This document shows, piece after piece, positions 8,079-21,900 of a stretch of 64,000 nt of DNA. The stretch is from Curtobacterium sp. VKM Ac-1395. Its GTDB lineage: Bacteria; Actinomycetota; Actinomycetes; Actinomycetales; Microbacteriaceae. The stretch spans positions 186,001-250,000 of the forward strand of contig NZ_JADKRX010000005.1 in the NCBI RefSeq assembly GCF_015350975.1, read 5' to 3'. Position 1 is the stretch's first letter. Every line of letters starts with the position of its first letter. Below the pieces are notes generated by a model. The model worked only from the letters and a program-made list of their open reading frames with translations. It made no database searches and had not been told where the DNA came from. Position numbers and translations under genes: made by a program.

Positions 8079-9566
8079 TCAGTGGTGCAGGCCGAGCACC
8101 GCGGCCGTGCGGCCGAGGGTCTCGTCGGCGAGTGCCGCGTCCGCGCCGAGGTCCTTGCCGTACGTCGGGACCATCACGCGGACCGCGTCTTCCCAGCGGT
8201 CCCAGCGGTCGGGGAAGCACTTCCGCAGCAGTCCGAGCATGATCGGCACCGCGGTCGATGCCCCGGGCGACGCACCGAGCAGCCCGGCGATGGAGCCGTC
8301 CGCTGCCGTGATGACCTCGGTCCCGAACTGCAGGACGCCGCCCTTGTCCTTGTCCGGCTTGATGACCTGCACGCGCTGCCCGGCGATGATCTTGTGCCAG
8401 TGCTCCGGTTCGGCGCTCGGCATGAAGTCGCGCAGGGCGTCGAACTTCGTCGACTTCGACGCGAGCAGCTGTCCGATCAGGTAGCGCAGCAGGTCGAAGT
8501 TCGAGAACGCGACGCTGAGCATCGGGCGCAGGTTGTGCGGACGGATCGACCGGAACAGGTCGAGCACCGATCCCTGCTTGAGGAACTTGGGGCTGAAGCC
8601 GGCGTACGGGCCGAACATCAGCGAGGCCTTGCCGTCGACGATGCGGGTGTCGAGGTGCGGCACGGACATCGGCGGGGCGCCGACGCTGGCCTTGCCGTAG
8701 ACCTTCGCCGCGTGCTTCTGGACGACCTCGGGGTCGTCGGTGCGGAGGAACTCCCCCGACACCGGGAACCCGCCGTAGCCGCGGATCTCCGGGATGCCGG
8801 ACTTCTGCAGCAGCTGCAGTGCCCCACCGCCGGCGCCGACGAAGACGAACTTCGCCGCGATCTTCTGCGGGGACCGGCCGACCTCGTTCACGACGTCGAG
8901 CGCCCAGCCGTCGAACTCCTTGCCGCGGCTGATGTTCCGCACGCGGTGGCTCGGCTCGAACTCGACGCCGTCGACCTCGAGCTGGTCGAAGAGCTGCCGA
9001 GTGAGCGACCCGAAGTCGACGTCCGACCCGGCGGCCGAGTAGGTCGCAGCGATCGGCTGGTCCTTCTTGCGGCCGGGGATGAGCGCCGGGGCCCACTTGC
9101 GGATCTGCTCGGCGTCGTCGCTGAACTCGAGCCCGGCGAACAGGGGGTGGTCCTTCATGGCCTCGTACCGAGCGCGCATGTAGGCGACGTTGTCCGCACC
9201 CCAGACGAAGGAGATGTGCGGCGTCGGGTTGATGAAGTTGGACGGGTCCGGCAGCGTGCCGGTCTCGACGAGGAACGACCAGAACTGCCGCGAGACCTGG
9301 AACTGCTCGTTGACGTTGACGGCCTTCGTGATCTCCACGCGGCCGTCGGGCAGCTCCGGCGTGTAGTTCAGCTCACAGAGTGCGGAGTGCCCCGTGCCCG
9401 CGTTGTTCCACGGGTTCGAGCTCTCCTGCGCGACGCTGCCGAGGCGCTCGTACACCCGGATCTTCCACGACGGCTCCAGCCGGTGGATGAGGGCGCCCAA
9501 CGTGGCGCTCATGATGCCGCCCCCGATGAGGACGACGTCGATCGGGTCCACCTGCTTCACTGCCAC
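8079..9566 (-). CDS. mqo: Malate:quinone oxidoreductase
   Basis: 495 residues. This peripheral membrane FAD enzyme oxidises malate to oxaloacetate and reduces menaquinone, replacing or assisting soluble malate dehydrogenase in the TCA cycle. Family evidence is the N-terminal Rossmann motif VVLIGGGIMSATLG, NPWNNAGTGHSALCELNYTP, VNEQFQVSRQFWSFLV, VFVGAGGGALQLLQKSGI, and the C-terminal GASPGASTAVPIML. Length fits Mqo exactly. The GTG start lies 6 nt after TAGGAT, indicating a leaderless message. A short segment separates it from the downstream radical SAM gene, which has its own SOS-type control. Confidence 0.97.
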   Translation of the reverse strand: MAVKQVDPIDVVLIGGGIMSATLGALIHRLEPSWKIRVYERLGSVAQESSNPWNNAGTGHSALCELNYTPELPDGRVEITKAVNVNEQFQVSRQFWSFLVETGTLPDPSNFINPTPHISFVWGADNVAYMRARYEAMKDHPLFAGLEFSDDAEQIRKWAPALIPGRKKDQPIAATYSAAGSDVDFGSLTRQLFDQLEVDGVEFEPSHRVRNISRGKEFDGWALDVVNEVGRSPQKIAAKFVFVGAGGGALQLLQKSGIPEIRGYGGFPVSGEFLRTDDPEVVQKHAAKVYGKASVGAPPMSVPHLDTRIVDGKASLMFGPYAGFSPKFLKQGSVLDLFRSIRPHNLRPMLSVAFSNFDLLRYLIGQLLASKSTKFDALRDFMPSAEPEHWHKIIAGQRVQVIKPDKDKGGVLQFGTEVITAADGSIAGLLGASPGASTAVPIMLGLLRKCFPDRWDRWEDAVRVMVPTYGKDLGADAALADETLGRTAAVLGLHH

Positions 9567-9572
9567 CAGACG

Positions 9573-9578
9573 ATCCTA
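9573..9578 (-). promoter_or_regulatory. -10 element of leaderless mqo promoter
   Basis: TAGGAT, then 6 nt, then the GTG start. This spacing is shared with six other genes in the window. Confidence 0.6.
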
Positions 9579-9624
9579 GCGTCGGGTGCTGACAGCGCGG
9601 CGGGTGACCGAGACGGTTCCGCGA

Positions 9625-9674
9625 TGACGGACGGGAGGCCCGGTGCCAGCTGGCCCCGGGCCGCCCGTCCGTCA
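9625..9674 (-). terminator. Recurrent hairpin after asd
   Basis: The 19-nt arms (9625-9643, 9656-9674) containing GACGGACGGGAGGC pair with one mismatch. The hairpin lies 14 nt past the asd stop and belongs to the same family as the one after tdk. Confidence 0.7.
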
Positions 9675-9688
9675 GGGGGGTGCGTCCG

Positions 9689-12032
<2,344 letters not shown>

Positions 12033-12083
12033 GGGCGGCTACTCCTGGGACGAGGTGGTCCGCGACGGGCGCGGCTGACGACA

Positions 12084-12089
12084 ATCGTA
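12084..12089 (-). promoter_or_regulatory. -10 element upstream of lysC-asd
   Basis: TACGAT on the minus strand lies about 50 nt before the lysC start, in the 128-nt gap after recR. The leader then contains the lysC Shine-Dalgarno. No convincing -35 is seen. Confidence 0.4.
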
Positions 12090-12160
12090 GACGGTGTTTC
12101 GGGGATGTTGCGTGCGAGCGGGTGTCTGCGCAACGATCGTGCGTGGCGGACACTGGCGGA

Positions 12161-12760
12161 TCAGCCGCCGACGACGCGCCGGCCCTCGAACGCACGGCCG
12201 AGGGTGACCTCGTCCGCGTACTCCAGGTCGCCGCCGACGGGCAGGCCGGACGCCAGGCGGGTCGTCCTGATGCCCATCGGCACGAGGAGTCGGCTGAGGT
12301 AGGTCGCGGTGGCCTCTCCCTCGAGGTTGGGGTCGGTCGCGATGATGACCTCGTCCACGGTGCCGTCGGCCAGTCGCGTCATGAGCTGCTGGATCCGGAG
12401 GTCGTCCGGGCCGACGCCGTCGATCGGGCTGATCGCCCCGCCGAGCACGTGGTAGAGCCCGCGGAACTCGCGGGTGCGCTCGATCGCGGCGACGTCCTTC
12501 GCTTCCTCGACCACGCAGATGGTCTGGGGCTGGCGGCGGGGGTCGCGGCAGATGCTGCAGCGCACCGACTCGGTCACGTTGCCGCAGACCTCACAGAACC
12601 GGACCCGTTCCTTGACGTCGGCGAGCAGCTCGGCGAGCCGGGCGGGGTCGAACGACTCGTTCTGCAGGATGTGGAAGGCGATCCGCTGCGCCGACTTCGG
12701 GCCGATGCCGGGGAGACGACCGAACTCGTCGATGAGGTCCTGGACGATGCCGTCGTACAT
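12161..12760 (-). CDS. recR: Recombination mediator RecR
   Basis: 199 residues, standard length. RecR clamps DNA with RecO/RecF and helps load RecA at gaps. The helix-hairpin-helix segment [23 protein letters not shown] opens the protein; the zinc site is [16 protein letters not shown]; the Toprim domain begins at [16 protein letters not shown] and includes [12 protein letters not shown]. The ATG start shares one base with the dnaX stop (TGATG). dnaX-recR is a widely conserved operon. Confidence 0.97.
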   Translation of the reverse strand: MYDGIVQDLIDEFGRLPGIGPKSAQRIAFHILQNESFDPARLAELLADVKERVRFCEVCGNVTESVRCSICRDPRRQPQTICVVEEAKDVAAIERTREFRGLYHVLGGAISPIDGVGPDDLRIQQLMTRLADGTVDEVIIATDPNLEGEATATYLSRLLVPMGIRTTRLASGLPVGGDLEYADEVTLGRAFEGRRVVGG

Positions 12761-15700
12761 CAGTTGCCTTCGCTCAGGGTGGTCTCCTCGATGAACTGCG
12801 CGCCGAGGATCTCACGCACCACGGCCTCGCCGTAGCGTCCGGGGACGGGTGCTCGACGCGGCTGCTGGGCCGGAGCCTGCCGTGCCGGCGCCTGCTGCGT
12901 CGGGGCCTGCTGCGCGGGAGCCGATGCCGGCTGCGCGGGTGCCGATCGCGTGGGTGCCTGCTGCGTGGGTGCCGGTCCCGCTGTGCGCCCGCCGAAGCCG
13001 GGGTCGGGGAACGGGGCGCCGTCGTCGTAGGGGCCGTCGTCAATCGGGTAGTCGTCGACGGGGACGTCCGCCCCGGGCGCTGCGCCAGGGGAACCCGCCG
13101 AGGCCCGCTGTCCGCCGCGGGTGCCGGACGCGGACGAGCCGGACGTGGACGAGGTGGACGCGGTCGAGCCAGCCGCGGGCACCGCGTCCGCGGAGCTGGC
13201 GCGGGTCGGTGCCGCGGCGTCCGGAGCGGTGGTGGTCGTCGGGGCGACGGTGTCCGACGGCCCGGTCGACCCGAAGGGCGCTCCCCAGGCAGGCTCCACG
13301 CCCTCGGGCACGGCGCCGGTGCTCGGGTCGGTGGACGGGATCGTCGCGACCGCCCACTCGGTCACGGGGTCGTTCGACACCGGCGCCTGCTCGACGGCCG
13401 GGGTGGACTCGACCTGCGGCGGCGCGGAGGGCCGGGGCTCGGCCTGCTGCTCGCGGACGGCCTGCTGCTGCGCAGGCTGCTCGGGCGCGCTGCGCGGTGC
13501 CTCCTGCTGAGGCGGGGTCGCCGGTGCGGTGGTCGCCGGTGCGGACGGCGCCTGCTGGGCGGATGCCGGTCGCTCCGGTGTCTGTTCGACCGGAGCCTGC
13601 TCGACCGGGGCCCGCTGAGCCGAGGTCGTCGGTGCCGGCGCAGGAGCGGACGCTGCTGCGGGTGTCGGTGCCGGTGCCGCCTGGGCCGGCGCGGAACGCT
13701 GCGCTGCCGCGACGGGCTGGTCACGCGGGGGCTCGGCCGGACGCTGCTGTCCGGGGCCGCCGGCGCCGCCGGGTCCGCGTGCGACGAACTTCACCCGGAA
13801 CCCGAGCACGTCGAGGATCGCCGCGCGGACGAGTTCGCTGACACTGGTGGCGGGGTCGGCCATCTCCTTGAACGAGGCGACGTCCTGCTGGCTCGGGAAC
13901 GTCAGCGTCAGGACGTCGTCGCGCAGTGCGGTCACCTGTGCCGTGACGACGACGGTCCAGGCGGAGCGCTTGGCGTGCTGCACGTGGTCGAGGACCTGCG
14001 TCCAGGCGTCCCGCATCTGCTGGAGCCCGACCGGCGCGATCGGACGCACCGCCGGCTCGGAGCCGATGACGGTGCCCTGACCGGTTGACGACGACGAGGC
14101 GTGCTCGCTCGGCGCGGAACCGGCGGAGCCCGTGCGGCCGGTGGACTCGGCGGTCGGAGACGCGTCGGTGCCCGGTGTCGACGACGAGCCCGACGGCGCC
14201 GACGACCCAGATGACCCAGATGACCCAGACGACCCAGACGACTCAGACGACCCCGACGAGTCCGCGCTGCCCGGAGCAACAGCGGCCCACGAGGCGGCCG
14301 CGTCCTGCGCTGCCGATGCAGCTGCGGGAGCCGCGTCCGCAGCGTCACCAGTCGACGACGCAGCGGACGACACAGCAGACGACGGCGCACCTGACGAGGG
14401 ACCGGCGGCGGACGAGGACCCGGACGGCACCCCGATCGTGTCGGGCGCGCTGCTGGTCGTCGTCGACACGGGCTCGGACTGCCGGACCGGCTGCATCGCG
14501 GACGAGGCCGGCACCGACGAGGCCGGCACGGACGAGGCCGGCACCGACGACCCCGCACCACGGACCGGCGCGGCAGCGGGCGGAGCGGACTCGAGCACCG
14601 CGGGACCACCGCTGTGGCCACCCGCGTCGCCGACCCCGACCCGGCGTTCGAGCCGCTCGACCCGCGCGAGCGCCCCGCGCTGGGAGTCGTCGGCTTCCGG
14701 CACGAGCAACCGCGCGACCATCAGCTCGAGGTGCAGCCGCGGGGACGTCGCCCCGGTCATGTCGGTGAGTGCCCGGTTCGCGATGTCCGCGCCACGGGAC
14801 AGCCCGGTCGCGCCGAACACGCCGGCCTGCCGGGACATGGTGTCGAGCTCCTCGGGTGAGACCCCGCGCAGGACCGCCCCGGCGCTCTCGTTCGTCGCGG
14901 CGACGACGATGAGGTCACGGAGGCGCTCGAGCAGGTCCTCGACGAAGCGGCGGGGGTCCTGCCCGGTCTGGACGACCCGGTCGACGGCGGCGAACGCCGA
15001 GCCCGGGTCGGCGACGGCGAGCGCGTCGACGACGTCGTCGAGGAGCGCGCTGTCGGTGTACCCGAGCAGGGCCACGGCACGCTCGTAGCGGAGCGCTCCG
15101 TCCTCGCTGCCGGCGATGAGCTGGTCGAGCAGGGAGAGGGTGTCGCGGACGGACCCACCGCCGGCCCGGACGACGAGGGGCAGCACCCCGGGTGCCACGG
15201 TCACGGACTCCTGCGTGCAGAGCTGCTCGACGTACTCGAGCATCGCCGCGGGCGGGACGAGCCGGAACGGGTAGTGGTGGGTGCGCGACCGGATCGTCCC
15301 GATGACCTTCTCGGGTTCGGTGGTGGCGAAGATGAACTTGACGTGCTCCGGCGGTTCCTCGACCAGCTTGAGGAGCGCGTTGAAGCCCTGCGGCGTGACC
15401 ATGTGGGCCTCGTCGAGGATGAAGATCTTGTAGCGGTCGCGCGCGGGGGCGAACACGGCGCGGTCGCGGAGGTCGCGGGCGTCGTCGACCCCGTTGTGGC
15501 TGGCGGCGTCGATCTCGATGACGTCGAGCGAGCCGCTGCCGCCGCGCGCCAGCTCGACGCAGCTCGGGCAGACACCGCAAGGGGTGTCGGTGGGGCCTTC
15601 GGCGCAGTTCAGGCAGCGCGCCAGGATGCGCGCCGACGTCGTCTTGCCGCAGCCGCGCGGTCCGCTGAACAGGTACGCGTGGTTGACGCGGTTGGTGCGG

Positions 15701-15792
15701 AGCGCCGTGCGGAGCGGGTCGGTGACCTGCGACTGCCCGATGAGCTCGGCGAAGTTCTCAGGCCGGTAACGGCGATACAGGGCGGTGACCAC
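12760..15792 (-). CDS. dnaX: DNA polymerase III subunits gamma and tau, with extended low-complexity linkers
   Basis: 1010 residues from the GTG giving [11 protein letters not shown], the conserved DnaX N-terminus. It is the clamp-loader ATPase motor. Walker A is GPRGCGKT (44-51), followed by the zinc module CLNC...CGVCPSC, Walker B with DEAHM, and the sensor-2 region [12 protein letters not shown]. After about residue 400 comes a long Ser/Pro/Ala-rich linker with SSVPA and SGSSGSS repeats, then the tau-like domain V ([20 protein letters not shown]), and a second Pro/Gln/Ala-rich stretch of about 280 residues. The conserved tail [17 protein letters not shown] closes the protein. It is longer than most DnaX proteins because of the linkers. 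No frameshift site for a short gamma form was identified. Confidence 0.95.
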   Translation of the reverse strand: MVTALYRRYRPENFAELIGQSQVTDPLRTALRTNRVNHAYLFSGPRGCGKTTSARILARCLNCAEGPTDTPCGVCPSCVELARGGSGSLDVIEIDAASHNGVDDARDLRDRAVFAPARDRYKIFILDEAHMVTPQGFNALLKLVEEPPEHVKFIFATTEPEKVIGTIRSRTHHYPFRLVPPAAMLEYVEQLCTQESVTVAPGVLPLVVRAGGGSVRDTLSLLDQLIAGSEDGALRYERAVALLGYTDSALLDDVVDALAVADPGSAFAAVDRVVQTGQDPRRFVEDLLERLRDLIVVAATNESAGAVLRGVSPEELDTMSRQAGVFGATGLSRGADIANRALTDMTGATSPRLHLELMVARLLVPEADDSQRGALARVERLERRVGVGDAGGHSGGPAVLESAPPAAAPVRGAGSSVPASSVPASSVPASSAMQPVRQSEPVSTTTSSAPDTIGVPSGSSSAAGPSSGAPSSAVSSAASSTGDAADAAPAAASAAQDAAASWAAVAPGSADSSGSSESSGSSGSSGSSGSSAPSGSSSTPGTDASPTAESTGRTGSAGSAPSEHASSSSTGQGTVIGSEPAVRPIAPVGLQQMRDAWTQVLDHVQHAKRSAWTVVVTAQVTALRDDVLTLTFPSQQDVASFKEMADPATSVSELVRAAILDVLGFRVKFVARGPGGAGGPGQQRPAEPPRDQPVAAAQRSAPAQAAPAPTPAAASAPAPAPTTSAQRAPVEQAPVEQTPERPASAQQAPSAPATTAPATPPQQEAPRSAPEQPAQQQAVREQQAEPRPSAPPQVESTPAVEQAPVSNDPVTEWAVATIPSTDPSTGAVPEGVEPAWGAPFGSTGPSDTVAPTTTTAPDAAAPTRASSADAVPAAGSTASTSSTSGSSASGTRGGQRASAGSPGAAPGADVPVDDYPIDDGPYDDGAPFPDPGFGGRTAGPAPTQQAPTRSAPAQPASAPAQQAPTQQAPARQAPAQQPRRAPVPGRYGEAVVREILGAQFIEETTLSEGN
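14211..14255. repeat. 9-bp tandem repeats inside the dnaX linker
   Basis: About five copies of GACCCAGAY-type units, coding SGS/SGSSG on the minus strand. A second array of three 15-bp units, GACGAGGCCGGCACC, lies at 14501-14545 and codes SVPAS repeats. Both keep the reading frame. Confidence 0.7.
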
Positions 15793-15798
15793 GCGACA

Positions 15799-15804
15799 AG
15801 GGTA
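15799..15804 (-). promoter_or_regulatory. -10 element of leaderless dnaX promoter
   Basis: TACCCT, then 6 nt, then the GTG start of dnaX. No Shine-Dalgarno sequence is present, in keeping with a leaderless message. Confidence 0.5.
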
Positions 15805-15897
15805 GCCGGGACGGCCGACACCCGGAGGCCGCTCTCCACAGGCTGCCCAGGGCCCTGGAGCCGCCACCGGCGGAGGGTGACGGGACCCGGGAACGGC

Positions 15898-15940
15898 AGC
15901 GCGCCTCCCGGCCGTCATGACGACGGACGGGAGGCGCGCT
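15898..15940 (-). terminator. Recurrent hairpin after the adhesin gene
   Basis: The 19-nt arms 15898-15916 and 15922-15940 (right arm GACGGACGGGAGGCGCGCT) pair with one mismatch. The loop is 5 nt and the hairpin lies 13 nt past the adhesin stop. Same family as the hairpins after tdk and asd. Confidence 0.75.
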
Positions 15941-15953
15941 GGAGGACGAGCGG

Positions 15954-18900
15954 TCAGCTCCGGCGGCGGCGGACACCGCGTGCCAGGCGCGACAGCCCGA
16001 GCAGCAGGAACCCGAGGACCACCAGGCCGCCGGCGGCCGCGGCGAGCGGGGCGACGTCCGCGCCGGTGAAGGCGAGGTCACCGCCTCGCGTGCCCTGGCC
16101 GGTGGTGCCGCCAGCGGTGCCGCCACCCACCCCGGAGCCCGGCAGACCGGTGCCTCCGGTGCCACCCGTGCCGGGGAACCCGGGCGTACCCGGCTGACCG
16201 GGCGTTCCCGGCTGACCCGGCGTGCCCGGCTGGCCGGGCGTTCCCGGCTGACCCGGCTCGGTCGGCTGGCCCCCGACCGCGGCGTCGACCATGACGGTCC
16301 GCACCTGCGGGGCAGACGTGACGCCACGGATCGTCTGCGTCGCGTTCAGCCGGTGCGTCCCCACGGGCAGCCGGAGCACGACCGACCAGGAGCCGTCCGC
16401 GTCGGCGGTCGTCGTGACCGGGGTCCCGTCGCCCGCCCAGACCGTGACGGTCGCGCCGGGCTCGGCGGTCCCGGTGACGGTCCAGTCGACCCAGCCCTCA
16501 TCACCGGCGGTCTGGTGCTGTCCCGGCATCGGCGAGGTGACCGCGATCGGGTCCACCGCCTGGACCACGATCGTCACCGTCGGCGCCTGCGCGTCGACCC
16601 CGTTGACGGTCTGCGTCGCCCGGATGGTCCAGTCCCCCTCGGGGACCCGGTCGAAGGACACGCTCCAGTCGCCGTCGTCGTCCGCGGTGGTGGTGCGCAC
16701 CTGACCGTCGGACAGCGTGACGGTGACCATGACGCCGGGCGTCGCGTGGCCGGTGACCCGGAACGACCCGGTGTCCTCCGGCCCGGTGGCCGCGATGAGC
16801 TGCCCGCTGGTGGGCGAGGTGATCACCACGTCGCCGGGCTGGGCCATCACGACCCGGACGTCGACGGTCACGGGGTCGGACGTGCGACCTCCGACCGTCT
16901 CCGTCACGGAGACCGTGTGGGTGCCGGGCGACACGTCGTCCAGGGTGACCGTCCACGAGCCGTCGGCGCCGGCGACGGTGGTGACCGTCCGTCCGTCGAG
17001 CTCGACCGTGACGCTCGCCTCGGGCTCGGCCGTGCCGCTCACCGGGACCGTCGCGGTGTCACCCGTGACCGGGAACACCTGGCCGTCGGTGGGGTTCGAC
17101 ACGGTCACCGGCGTCGCGGCGACCACGGAGAACCCGACCTCGGGGGCAGCGCTGTCCCGACCGTCGACGGTCTGCGTCGCGGCGATCGTGTGGGCTCCGG
17201 TCCCGATGCCCGGCACCGTGACGCGCCAGGCGCCGTCGGTGTCGGCCGTGGTCGTGACCGCCGTGCCGCCGTCGACCGTCACGGACACCGCGGCGCGTGC
17301 CGCTGCCGTGCCCGTCACGACCACGTCGGTCGGGCCGCCGAGCACGCGGTACACGGTGCCCGCTGCCGGCGAGGTCACGACGATGCTCTCCGCGTCGGCG
17401 ACCACGACGGTGAAGCCGCGGCCGACCGGGTCGGAGGTCGTGCCGTTGACGACCTGCGTCACCGACAGCTGGTGCGCTCCGGCGTCGAGGCCCTCGAGGG
17501 TGGTCGTCCAGCGGCCGTCGGTCCCGACGGGCACTGCGACGGGGTCGCCCCCGTCGGCGACGACCATGACCGTGGCGCCGGGCTGCCCGGTGCCGTTGAC
17601 GACCACGTCCGTCCCGGTGGTGCCGGCGGGGACGGTGATCGTCGAACCGGCCGCGGGGGCGTTGATCGCCAGGGTGGTGGCACCGGCGACGGTGAACCGC
17701 GAGGTGACCGGGCTCGACGTCGACCTGTCGACGGTCTGGGTGGCGCGCACGGTGTGGCGCCCCGTCCCGACCCGGGCGAAGTCGACCGACCACGTGCCGG
17801 CGTCCGTCGCGGTGGCGCTCCGCTCGGTGCCGTCGTCCAGACGGACCCGGACCGTGGCTCCGACAGCGGCAGCACCGCTCGCGGTGACCGTCGTGGTGGA
17901 GTCGTCCTGAGCGACGCGGATCGTCGACTGGTCCGCGGGGACCGCGATCGTGAGCGGGTCGGCGACGACGACGTGGACCGGCACCGTGACCGGAGCGGAC
18001 CGTGTGTCGCCGATGCGCTGCGTCACCGACACCACCGGGTCCCCGGCTCCGACGTCCGTGACGTCGACGGTCCAGCGGCCGTCGCGGTCGACGGTCGTGG
18101 ACTCGCTCCGGCCGCCACCGAGGTCCACGACGACGTTCGCGCCGGGCTCCGCGGTCCCGCTGACGCGGATCGTGGTGGTGGCGCCGGCGTCACCGACACG
18201 GAACTCCGCGTCGGCGGTCGGTGCGGTGACCCGGACGGGTGCACCGGCGACGACCTCGAAGGTCGAGGCGACGGGTGCCGTCGAGGTGGACCCGCCGACC
18301 GTCTGCGTGACGCTGACGTCGTGGTCGCCGACGCCGAGACGCGGGACCTCGACCGTCCAGGTGCCGTCCGTGCCCGCGGTGACCTGCACCGGGTCGCGGT
18401 CGTCCACCGTCACGGTCACGGTGGCGCCCGGCTGGGCGTCACCGGCGACGACGACCGTCGTGGTCTGGTCGCCGTCGGCGACCGTGACCGGCTCGTCGGC
18501 GTCGGGCTGGCGGATCGTCAGGTCGGCCGCGGCCACGACGTCCACGGGGCGTTCGACCGCCGCGCTCGTCGTGCCGTTCACCGACTGGGTCACCGAGGCG
18601 GTGTACGAGCCGGTCGGCACGTCCTGCACGGTCCTGTCCCACGAGCCGTCGCCCCGCACGGTGGCGGTCGCGGAGCCCCCGGCACCGAGGTCGACGGTCA
18701 CGGTGGCGCCGGGCTGGCCGGCCCCCGCGAAGTCGACGTCGGTGGTGGCGTCGTCGTCGGCGACCGTGACGCGGGTCGCACCAGCCGGGTCGGTGACGGT
18801 CAGCCGCGCACCGGCGACCACGGAGACCGCGACGGGTCCCGCTGCCGAGGTCTGGCCGGCGAACCGCTCGGTCGCGGTGACCCGCAGGTCCCCGACGGGC

Positions 18901-21900
18901 CGGTCCTGGAACGTCCACGTCCAGGCACCGTCGTCGTCCGCGGTGACGGTGTGCGTGGACCCGTCGGAGAGGCGGACCGTGACGGATGCGCCCGGCTGCG
19001 CCGAGCCTCCCGTCCGCACGTCAGCCGTGCCGTTCGCGTCCGCGACGACGAGGCGGGTGCCGTCCTCCGGCGTCGTGATGGTGACGTCGTCGGCTGCCTG
19101 CACCGAGACCGTGCGGTCCGGACTGGAGGCCGTGGTGCCGGCCACCGTCTGGGTCGCGGTGACGGGCTGGTCGCCCACCGGCACGCCGGTGAAGGTGACC
19201 GTCCAGTCGCCGTCGGCGTCCGCGGTGGTGCGCAGCTCGTCGTCGCCGAGCCGCACCGTGACGGGGGCGCCGGCCGCGGCGGTGCCCGAGACGGTGACGT
19301 CGCGCGTGCCGTCGTCGCCGATGACGTACAGGACGTCGTCGGCTGCCGGGCTCGTGACCGTCACCGGGTCGGCGGCCGTGATCGTGACGGTGCGGGCGAC
19401 GGCGGCCGAGGTGGCGCCGCCGAGGGCCTGCGTGACCGACACCCGGTGGTCACCGACGGCGAGGTCCGGGAACGTGACCGCCCACGTGCCGTCGTCGCCG
19501 ACGGTCACGGTCTGGCGCGGGGCTCCCGGGGTGGTCGCCGTGACGGACGCGCCGGGCTGGGCGGTGCCGGAGACGGTGACGTCGGTGGTGACGTCCTCGC
19601 CCGCGACGGTGGTGGTGTCGTCGGCACCGGGCGTGGTGATCCGGACCGGGGCCGCCGTGACGACCTGGAACGTGATCGGCAGCGCGCTGATGTCGACGCC
19701 GTTGACCGTCTGGGTGGCGTTCACGGTGTACGTACCGGTGGGCGCGAGGTCCCGCGCGGTCACCGCCCAGTCGCCCGTGTCGGGGTCGGCCGTCGTCGTG
19801 AGACGGCTGCCGCCCACGGCGACCACGACGTCCGCACCGGGCTCCGCGGTGCCGGTGATCCGGACGGCCGTGGTGGCGTCCTCGTCGACCACCACGAACC
19901 GGAGGCCGGTCGGCGGGGTGTCGATCGTGATCGCCCGGCCGGGCACGACGGTGAAGTCGCGGCTGACGACGGGACCGTCCGTCGCGTTCACCGTCTGCGT
20001 CGCGGTGACGGTGTGTGCACCGATCGGGAGCGCGGTGCCACCGGTCGTCGGGGCCGTCCAGCGGCCGTCGGGGCCGGCGGTGACCACGATCGGGTCGCCG
20101 TCGTCGAAGCGCACCGTGACGGTGGCGCCGGACTCGGCCGAACCGCTCGCGATCACGGCGGCCGTGCGGTCGCCGCCCGCGGGGACGGCCTGCTGTGCCG
20201 TCGGGGTGTCGATCTCGAGCGCGGCGCCGGTCTCGACGGAGAAGTCGCGGTCGATCGCGGTGCTCGTGGCGCCGTCCACGGTCTGCGTGACCGAGGCGGT
20301 GTGATCGCCCGTGCGGACCGCCGGCAGCGTCACGCGCCAGGTGCCACCGTCGGTGGCCGTGGTGGTGACGGGGTCACGGTCGTCGAGGACGACGCTGATC
20401 GCCGCCCCGGGCTCGGCGGTGCCGGTGACCGGGACGTCGATGCGCGAGGAGTCCTGTGCGACCGTGGTCGTCGCTCCCTGGGTCGGGGCGGTCACGGCGA
20501 GCGGCGCGGCGGTGCGGACCGTCACGACCTGCTCGAGGACCGGCGAGGTCGTGCCGTTGACCGTCTGCGTCGCCGCGATGGTGTGCCGGCCGACGGGGAC
20601 GTCGCGGACGGTGACCGTCCAGTCGCCGTCGTCGTCCGCCGTGGTCGTCGCCGTCAGGTCGCCGCCGAGGTCGACCGTGACGTCGGCACCCGCCTCCGCC
20701 GTGCCGGTGACCGGCAGGTCGGTGCGCTGGCCGAGCACGGTGACGACGTCGCCGTCGGCCGGGTCGGTGATGGCCAGCGGGTCGCCTGCCGTGACCGCGA
20801 AGGTCGAGGTGACCGGGCGGGACGTGGAGTCGCCGACCGTCTGCGTGGCCGTGACGGTCCGGGGACCGACGGGGACGCCGCGGAAGGTGGTGGTCCAGGC
20901 GCCGTCCTCGTCGGCGGTGACCGTGGCGACGAACGCGCCGCCGATCGTGACGTCGACGCGGGCCTCGGGCACTGCAGTGCCGCGGACCGTGACCGGCGTG
21001 GTCGACGACGCGTCGGCGACCACGATCGTGCTGTCGTCCGCCGGTGCCGTGATCGTCAGCGCCGGAGCAGCGGTCACCGTGAACGCGCGGGTGACCGCGG
21101 CGCTCGTGGAGGTGCCGACCGTCTGGGTGACCCGTGCGGTGTGGTCGCCGACGGGCACCCGCTGGAGCGTGGTCGACCAGGAGCCGTCGGCGTCCACGGT
21201 GGTGGTGGCCGTGCGACCGTCACCTGCGTCGACGGCGATCGTCGCACTGGGCTGACCGGCGCCCGAGACGCGGACGTCGCGCGTGGCTGCGGCGTCGGCG
21301 GCCGGGAACTCCTGCCCGGCGGTCGGGGTGGTGACGGTCAGCGCCGCTGCCTGGACCACGCGGAACGTCCGCGTGACCGGGGCGGACGTCATGTCCCCCA
21401 CGGTCTGCGTGACGCTCGCCGTGTGGGTGCCGGCGGGGACGCCGGGAACGGTGACGGACCACGCGCCCGTGCCGTCGGCGGTGCCGGTGGCGGTGCGGCC
21501 GTCACCGAGGTCGACGGCGATCGTGGCGTTCGGCGTCGCCGAGCCCGTCAGGGTGACCGGGGCCGAGGCACCGGCGACGGTGAAGGTCTGCCCGGCGGTC
21601 GGCGTGGTGATGGTCAGTGCCCGCTGGGCGACGACCTCGAAGGTCTGGGTCGCGGTGCCGGCCGCGGTGCCACCGACGGTCTGGGTGGCCGTGGCCGTGT
21701 GGGTGCCCGTCGGGACCATCCCGACTGCGGTCGTCCAGGTGCCGTCCGCGGCGACCGTGGCCGTGGCGGTGCGGCCGTCGCCGAGGTCGACCGCGACCGC
21801 GGCGCCCGGGTCGCCGGTGCCGCTGACCGTGATCGACCGGGTGGCGGTCGCCGTCGGCACGCTGAAGGACTGGTCGGCCGTCGGGGCGGTGATCGTCACC

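Noticed and set aside
12760..15792. Programmed frameshift giving a short gamma subunit from dnaX
   Set aside because: I found no A-rich slippery heptamer followed by a near stop in the shifted frame; a short form cannot be supported from reading alone.
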